This document shows positions 7,167 to 11,677 of a stretch of 11,677 nt of DNA, piece after piece. Every line of letters begins with the position of its first letter. The stretch's first letter is position 1. A program made the position numbers and the translations under genes. The DNA lies in NCBI GenBank assembly GCA_030844625.1, contig JAUUNJ010000048.1, forward strand, positions 1 to 11,677, written 5' to 3'. Under the pieces are notes generated by a model that did no database searches, had not been told where the DNA came from, and saw nothing but the letters and a program-made list of their open reading frames with translations. This stretch comes from Roseburia sp. Lineage in GTDB: Bacteria; Bacillota; Clostridia; Lachnospirales; Lachnospiraceae.

Positions 7167-7172
7167 ATGCAT

Positions 7173-7201
7173 ATCACATTTATATCACATTGTGATATAA
7201 T
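7173..7201 (+). promoter_or_regulatory. Promoter of the secreted protease gene
   Basis: ATCACA (7173-7178, 4 of 6 matches to TTGACA) and TATAAT (7196-7201, perfect) are separated by 17 bp. The -10 hexamer is 56 bp before the chosen start codon. A palindromic operator covers the spacer and most of the -10 box, so binding there would be expected to block polymerase. The match is to a housekeeping-type promoter, not to the ECF-like motif upstream of the sigma gene. Confidence 0.65.
7180..7200. promoter_or_regulatory. Perfect palindromic operator over the protease promoter
   Basis: TTATATCACA (7180-7189), a central T, and TGTGATATAA (7191-7200) make a perfect inverted repeat with 10-base arms. 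A second ATATCACATT copy of the half-site lies at 7171-7180, about one helical turn (11 bp) upstream of ATATCACA at 7182-7189. No T run follows, so it is not a terminator. The layout suggests a dimeric repressor whose gene is not in this window; the family cannot be named from the site. Confidence 0.7.
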
Positions 7202-7257
7202 ATGCTTAGTTTCGATTATATGCAAAAGAAATAAATAATAAAGAAGGGAGAATGCGT

Positions 7258-10200
7258 ATGATGAACCTAAATTGGAAATCTTTTCTGGCGTTGGTTTTGG
7301 CGGCAAGCATGATACCTGCATCAGTTCCGGTTGGAGCTCAGACAACAAAGGCAGCAGTTCAAAGAACAACCCAGATGGTAGAAACAAAAAAAGATAAAGA
7401 AAAAAATGAAAAGAATTATGCTGAGGGAGAGGCAATCATTCTATACAAAAAGAATACTTCAACAGCAAAGAATTTTAGTAGTGGCAGTACACTGGAAAAA
7501 GACATAGAAATAAAAACAACATATGAGTTTGGTAATTCCAGATCTAACAGCAGTGCAAAGGATAACAGTATTACAGGTGGCAGTGGTGTCTCTGTTTCCC
7601 TTGTAACATCGGACAAGTATTCTACAGAAGAGTTAATTGAGAAACTAAAAAAGCGTAGTGATATCAAATATGCAGAGCCAAATTACAGAATTAAGGCGCT
7701 GGATATGCAAGACCCGTATAAGCAGTATCAATGGACTCTTGATAATAAGGGACAGAATGGTGGAACACCGGATTTAGATATCAATGCGGATACGGAAGCA
7801 TTGAAGAAATCGATAAATAATCAGGAAAAAGTAATTGCCCTGGTGGATACGGGAATAGACTATACCCATGAAGACCTTGAAAATGTAGTATGGAATAACC
7901 CTGTCAATTCAAAACAGCTTAAAGGAGAACATGGATATGACTTTATCAATTACGATGGAGATCCATTAGATGATAATGGTCATGGTACTCACTGTTCCGG
8001 AATTATGGCTGCTACATCTGATAATGGTGTGGGAATTGCAGGTACAGCCAACAGTGAAAACATTAAGATTATGGCTCTTAAAATTCTGGATTCAGAAGGA
8101 TATGGATATGGAATGGAAGCCATTGGTGCTTATAATTATATTTACAAGGCGCAGCAGTTAGGAGTTAATGTTGTGGCAGTTAATAACTCCTGGGGGGCAG
8201 AATTGGATGAGGAGGAAAGTGAATCAGAAATATTTTCTGAAGTCATTGACATGGTAGGAAAGGCAGGAGCTTTATCTGTTTGTGCAGCAGGTAATGAAAG
8301 CAATAATAATGATATTGTAGAAGTTCTTCCTGCAAGTCTGGACAGTCCATATATTATTTCTGTTGCAGCAAGTAATGAGAATGATGAACTTGCAGCCTTT
8401 TCTAATTATGGAGAGAGCGTTGATATTGCTGCTCCGGGCACAGATGTGCTGTCTACAGTGTCATACAATACATTCAATCCTGTGATATATGATAACAGGG
8501 ACAAGTTATGTTCAATATATCAAAACTTTGAGACAGGAAATCTTGTGCAGACAATGGAAGACAGCAAGATGACAGGTACTGTGGCTGAAGAGGGTGATAT
8601 TAGTTATGGTCTTGATTCCGACAGCAAAGGTAAAATGTCAGTCAGCGTTGATGAAAATACATATTTTGGAGTAGAATCTGATGGAACAAAATCTGTTAAA
8701 TGGACTATAGAAGGAGCAAAAGAAGACGGAGTTTATACATTGTATCTGCCTTATGTGGCAGAAATGTCATCTACTCCTTTATATAGCAGTCTGATGGTAA
8801 AGGTTTCCGGACCTTCCGGCTTAGGTCAAGATATTTTTGGAACAGATACATCCCTGTTATTTGTTTCGGACAACAGTATTGATAAAAATGGTAATTACAA
8901 TGAGGATTCTGAAACAGTACTCGGAGGTGCATATGTTGATGATGGAAATTACTGGAGACTGTTTACCGGACAGGTTGAAGACAGTGTTGAAGAATCACAG
9001 CAAAGAGCTATGTCAGTACAGATTAAGGCAGGAGCCGATGGTGATTATACAGTATACATTGACAAAATGGGGGTCAGCAAAGGTGATGTAAATGCAGAGG
9101 AATTTGGAAAATATGATTTCTATAACGGAACTTCCATGGCAGCACCTCATATAACAGGTGCCGTGGCAGCAGTTGCAGATGCTTTTGATGATAAGACGGC
9201 ACTGGAAAGAAAGGCACGTATTCTTGGAAGTGTGAGAAAAAGCGATAATCTGGAGTCCACAGTAAAGACCGGAGGTGTACTGGACTTGTCCAATATAGAA
9301 AATCCGGGAATATCTTTAGAGAAAGCAGTTCTAAACGATAAAAAGCAGATTGAAGTACAGGGATATTACCTTACAGGGGCAACAATAAAAGTTAATGGTG
9401 AGGTGAAATCTCCGATTGAACATACAGATAACAAAATTATTATTGACGGAAACTTCTATATAAACAAATCAATTGAAATAGAAATAGAGAAAGACGGAAC
9501 TGTTATTACAGGACAGTATTTTTTCATGAACGGTAAAAAATTTGATAAATTTGAAGGAATTTACGGTGCACTGAATGGCGGTGGAGCGGTTTCAGATGGA
9601 GAAAATCTGTACTATGCAGATAATTCGGGAGATGTGTATATAGGAACGCTGTTTTATGAAAATGGTATTAATCAGTTTGACTGGTATGACACTGAACAGG
9701 AATATACAACAGACATGTTTGGTGATTCTTATAAAACAGTTGTGGACTATACAATAACAAATGAGTCAGATTTTGTTTGCCTGAACAAAACTCTTTATGC
9801 AATATTGTCCATCGATGTAGGATATTCTGAGGATAGTATACTGGCATATTTTGATGAGGAAAAAGGGTGGAAGAAATATGCAGACCTGCCGGCAGATTTT
9901 TCCTCACTGGATGGTGTGACTCTGACAGCTTATGACGGGAATCTTTATATTATAGGCGGATTTGATGAGGAAAAAGGTACCTTGTCAAAGAACGTTAAAT
10001 ATCTGAATGCCGCAAAGAAAACCTGGACACAGGCACCGGCATTACCGGAAGGAAGAAGTTTTTCAAAAGCCCTTCAGACAGGCAATAAGCTGGTTCTTAC
10101 TCTCGGTGCAAATGGTACATATGATGTGCCTAAGAATCTGATTTTTGATGGAAGTAAATGGACCATTTCCAAATCTGACATGGGAGAAATCGTAGAGCCG

Positions 10201-11523
10201 GAAATGTATTATTATGAAAAGGATAATCAGATGGAAGCATTTTCTGTTGCAAAAGCACAAATCGGTCTGATTAAAGATGGTATTGTGTACACGGATTTAA
10301 AGGTGGAAGGTCTGGGAGATACATTTACCTACAATTTGTCAGGAGATAAGTATACATCTTCAGGATATTGCTTAGACAGAAATTCTTTAGATGGGGATCA
10401 GTTAGTGGCAACAACAGTGCAGGATAAATTATATGTACTGTATGGATGGGGATACAATGAGGACGATTGGGATCTTGGATTATGGAAGACAAGCAGTTTT
10501 GGTTATGAAGATTTATGGAACTCTCTGTTAGATATGGAAGGCAGTATTAATGTATGCACAATGCCGATTCAGAGCGGTTATGTTCGCGTAACGGATAATA
10601 GCAGTATGGGAGCATATGTGCAGGGGGCAGGATATTATCTTCCGGGAGATACGATAAAGCTTACAGCACAGGCAGAAGAAGAAAGTTATGTCAAATCATT
10701 TACGGTTAATGGAAAGAAAGTAAATGCAGACAGCAAGGGAACCTATACATATGTGGCAAAGGCACAGGGCACTACATATGATATTAAAGCAGCTGCTCAA
10801 GCAGGGGAATATGTATCAGAAATCTTAATGGAAGATGAAGTTATTGTACTTGAAAAATCAAAGAATTCCAAAAACACCAGTTATCAGTTGTATTTGGAAA
10901 TTTTCCCGGCAACTGCAGATAACAAAAAGATAAAATGGACTACAAGCAATGCAAAGGTAGCTACAGTTGACAGTAACGGAAAGGTGAAAATGGCATCAAC
11001 TGCCAAAGCAGGACAGGAGGCAGTAATACGTGCAACAGCCGTGGATAGAGGTACTGTCTACGGGGAATGTGTAGTCATGATAACGGATGCATCCCTTAGT
11101 AAGAACAGTAAAGTAAAGGCAGGAAATTTCACATACAAAATAACAAGCTTTACTTCTAAGAAGAAAACTGTAACGTGCCTTTCATTTAATAAGAAAAAGG
11201 CAGCAAAGGCTACGGTGCCTGCAACCGTAAAAATAAACGGATATAAATTTAAGGTTACCGGAATTTCTGCCAATGCATTTAAGAACGGCAAAAAGTTAAA
11301 GAAAGTTACTGTTGGAAAGAACATAACATCCATTGGAAAGAATGCTTGGAAAGGATGTAAGAAACTTAAGAAAGTAACAATTAAATCATCAAAAATAAAG
11401 AAATTTGGAAAAGGTCTGTTCAAAGGAACGAGTAAAAAACTTACGGTCAAGGTTCCTAAGAAAGCCAAAAACAGTTATAGTAAAAAACTGAAAAAAGCAG
11501 GATTCAAAGGAAAAGTAAAATAA
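7258..11523 (+). CDS. Giant secreted S8 (subtilisin-like) protease with Kelch-like, Big-like and BspA-type LRR modules
   Basis: This 1421-residue protein has a signal peptide (K7, hydrophobic 8-23, cleavage probably after VGA27) and an I9/fervidolysin-like pro-domain to about 145. The S8 triad is visible: D197 in ALVDTGIDY, H242 in NGHGTHCSG and S626 in NGTSMAAPH, with oxyanion Asn N346 in AAGNES. A beta-rich insertion of about 220 residues separates APGTDVLST (392-400) from the serine. After it come a linker beta domain, a Kelch-like propeller around 770-1090 (NLYIIGG at 895-901, then KTWTQAPALPEGR), an InlB/Big-like module (about 1100-1183), a Big_2-like domain (about 1184-1278) and a lysine-rich LRR_5/BspA-like tail to the end. 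There is no LPxTG or membrane anchor. ATG 7258 has GGGAG (7246-7250) 7 nt upstream; ATG 7252 would leave only 1 nt. It probably degrades or processes extracellular proteins while the C-terminal modules bind substrate or cell wall (inference). Confidence 0.93.
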   Translation: MMNLNWKSFLALVLAASMIPASVPVGAQTTKAAVQRTTQMVETKKDKEKNEKNYAEGEAIILYKKNTSTAKNFSSGSTLEKDIEIKTTYEFGNSRSNSSAKDNSITGGSGVSVSLVTSDKYSTEELIEKLKKRSDIKYAEPNYRIKALDMQDPYKQYQWTLDNKGQNGGTPDLDINADTEALKKSINNQEKVIALVDTGIDYTHEDLENVVWNNPVNSKQLKGEHGYDFINYDGDPLDDNGHGTHCSGIMAATSDNGVGIAGTANSENIKIMALKILDSEGYGYGMEAIGAYNYIYKAQQLGVNVVAVNNSWGAELDEEESESEIFSEVIDMVGKAGALSVCAAGNESNNNDIVEVLPASLDSPYIISVAASNENDELAAFSNYGESVDIAAPGTDVLSTVSYNTFNPVIYDNRDKLCSIYQNFETGNLVQTMEDSKMTGTVAEEGDISYGLDSDSKGKMSVSVDENTYFGVESDGTKSVKWTIEGAKEDGVYTLYLPYVAEMSSTPLYSSLMVKVSGPSGLGQDIFGTDTSLLFVSDNSIDKNGNYNEDSETVLGGAYVDDGNYWRLFTGQVEDSVEESQQRAMSVQIKAGADGDYTVYIDKMGVSKGDVNAEEFGKYDFYNGTSMAAPHITGAVAAVADAFDDKTALERKARILGSVRKSDNLESTVKTGGVLDLSNIENPGISLEKAVLNDKKQIEVQGYYLTGATIKVNGEVKSPIEHTDNKIIIDGNFYINKSIEIEIEKDGTVITGQYFFMNGKKFDKFEGIYGALNGGGAVSDGENLYYADNSGDVYIGTLFYENGINQFDWYDTEQEYTTDMFGDSYKTVVDYTITNESDFVCLNKTLYAILSIDVGYSEDSILAYFDEEKGWKKYADLPADFSSLDGVTLTAYDGNLYIIGGFDEEKGTLSKNVKYLNAAKKTWTQAPALPEGRSFSKALQTGNKLVLTLGANGTYDVPKNLIFDGSKWTISKSDMGEIVEPEMYYYEKDNQMEAFSVAKAQIGLIKDGIVYTDLKVEGLGDTFTYNLSGDKYTSSGYCLDRNSLDGDQLVATTVQDKLYVLYGWGYNEDDWDLGLWKTSSFGYEDLWNSLLDMEGSINVCTMPIQSGYVRVTDNSSMGAYVQGAGYYLPGDTIKLTAQAEEESYVKSFTVNGKKVNADSKGTYTYVAKAQGTTYDIKAAAQAGEYVSEILMEDEVIVLEKSKNSKNTSYQLYLEIFPATADNKKIKWTTSNAKVATVDSNGKVKMASTAKAGQEAVIRATAVDRGTVYGECVVMITDASLSKNSKVKAGNFTYKITSFTSKKKTVTCLSFNKKKAAKATVPATVKINGYKFKVTGISANAFKNGKKLKKVTVGKNITSIGKNAWKGCKKLKKVTIKSSKIKKFGKGLFKGTSKKLTVKVPKKAKNSYSKKLKKAGFKGKVK

Positions 11524-11528
11524 GTGAG

Positions 11529-11567
11529 AGGCTGTCTACTGATATAAAAACTGTGGACAGCCTTTTT
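11529..11567 (+). terminator. Intrinsic terminator after the protease gene
   Basis: AGGCTGTCTAC (11529-11539) pairs with GTGGACAGCCT (11553-11563) over 11 bp with one G-U wobble. The loop is 13 nt and the T run covers 11563-11567. It begins 6 nt after the protease stop codon, so the protease gene is its own transcription unit or the last in one. Confidence 0.9.
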
Positions 11568-11598
11568 CAAATAATAAGAGAACAACAAACAGATATTG

Positions 11599-11610
11599 GA
11601 AATTAATTTC
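11599..11610. promoter_or_regulatory. Palindrome GAAATTAATTTC next to a promoter, possible operator
   Basis: This perfect 12 bp palindrome abuts the -35 hexamer of the next gene's promoter. It sits inside a direct repeat in which TTGGAAATTAA (11596-11606) recurs as TTGGAAATAAA (11611-11621), 15 bp apart. In AT-rich DNA a short palindrome may be chance, but its placement fits a regulator site. Confidence 0.3.
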
Positions 11611-11639
11611 TTGGAAATAAAATTATGTTTTGTTATACT
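11611..11639 (+). promoter_or_regulatory. Promoter of the gene entering at the right edge
   Basis: TTGGAA (11611-11616) and TATACT (11634-11639) are separated by 17 bp and match the housekeeping consensus at 4 of 6 and 5 of 6 positions. The -10 box lies 34 bp before the ATG at 11674. Confidence 0.65.
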
Positions 11640-11673
11640 TATATTTAGAAATTATATAGGGAGGTCAGTTTAT

Positions 11674-11677
11674 ATGA
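11674..11677 (+). CDS. Start of a further gene, cut by the right edge
   Basis: ATG at 11674 follows AGGGAGGT (11658-11665) with 8 nt between, and a good promoter lies upstream. Only the first codon is in the window, so nothing can be said about the product. It is listed because promoter, ribosome binding site and start codon agree. Confidence 0.55.

Noticed and set aside
7252-7257. ATG 7252 as protease start
   Set aside because: It is only 1 nt from the GGGAG ribosome binding site; ATG 7258, 7 nt away, fits much better and changes only two residues.
11058-11468. 136-codon open frame on the minus strand
   Set aside because: It lies wholly antisense to the lysine-rich repeat tail of the protease. 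Lysine codons read backwards give long Phe/Leu-rich frames without stops. It has no ribosome binding site or family pattern.
1-11677. CRISPR arrays, tRNA or rRNA genes, insertion sequences, attachment sites
   Set aside because: No spaced direct repeats, cloverleaf-like sequence, transposase or integrase reading frame was seen on reading the sequence.

Overview
The window is AT-rich DNA with every recognisable gene on the + strand. Strong GGAGG-type ribosome binding sites, an ECF sigma/anti-sigma pair and a secreted subtilase with Big_2-like and lysine-rich BspA-type C-terminal repeats suggest a Gram-positive Clostridia genome, most likely a Lachnospiraceae gut bacterium. This taxonomic call is inference from style, not from a marker gene. 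No rRNA, tRNA, CRISPR array or transposase was seen.

Region 1 (1-5332) is a compact phospho-signalling island. It holds a kinase gene cut by the left edge (a PIN-like N-terminal region fused to a YegI-type kinase), a TerY-like vWA protein, a PP2C phosphatase, a second, canonical Hanks-type kinase with Sel1-like repeats, and two small unrecognised reading frames that may be one frameshifted gene. A strong intrinsic terminator closes it. vWA + PP2C + kinase is the TerY-P triad (compare E. coli yegI/pphC/yegL). Triads of this kind were predicted to act in stress or conflict responses, and TerY-P systems have been reported as antiphage candidates. This version is extended, with two dissimilar kinases, a possible nuclease-like domain and the small downstream proteins. 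I regard it as the most interesting system in the window. The likely logic is that the two kinases and the phosphatase set the phosphorylation state of the vWA protein or a shared partner, with the PIN-like or small proteins as possible outputs.

Region 2 (5341-7166) is an ECF sigma factor overlapping a single-pass membrane anti-sigma factor with a large extracytoplasmic sensor domain, resembling SigM/YhdL-type pairs.

Region 3 (7170-11567) is a gene for a very large secreted S8 protease with its own promoter, which is overlapped by a perfect palindromic operator, and its own terminator. The protein carries a signal peptide, a pro-domain, a catalytic domain with an insertion of about 220 residues just before the catalytic serine, a Kelch-like propeller, an InlB/Big-like module, a Big_2-like module and a cationic LRR_5 tail. 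The sigma/anti-sigma pair may control it, but its promoter does not visibly share the motif found before the sigma gene.

The right edge (11568-11677) holds a promoter, a ribosome binding site and the first codon of another gene.
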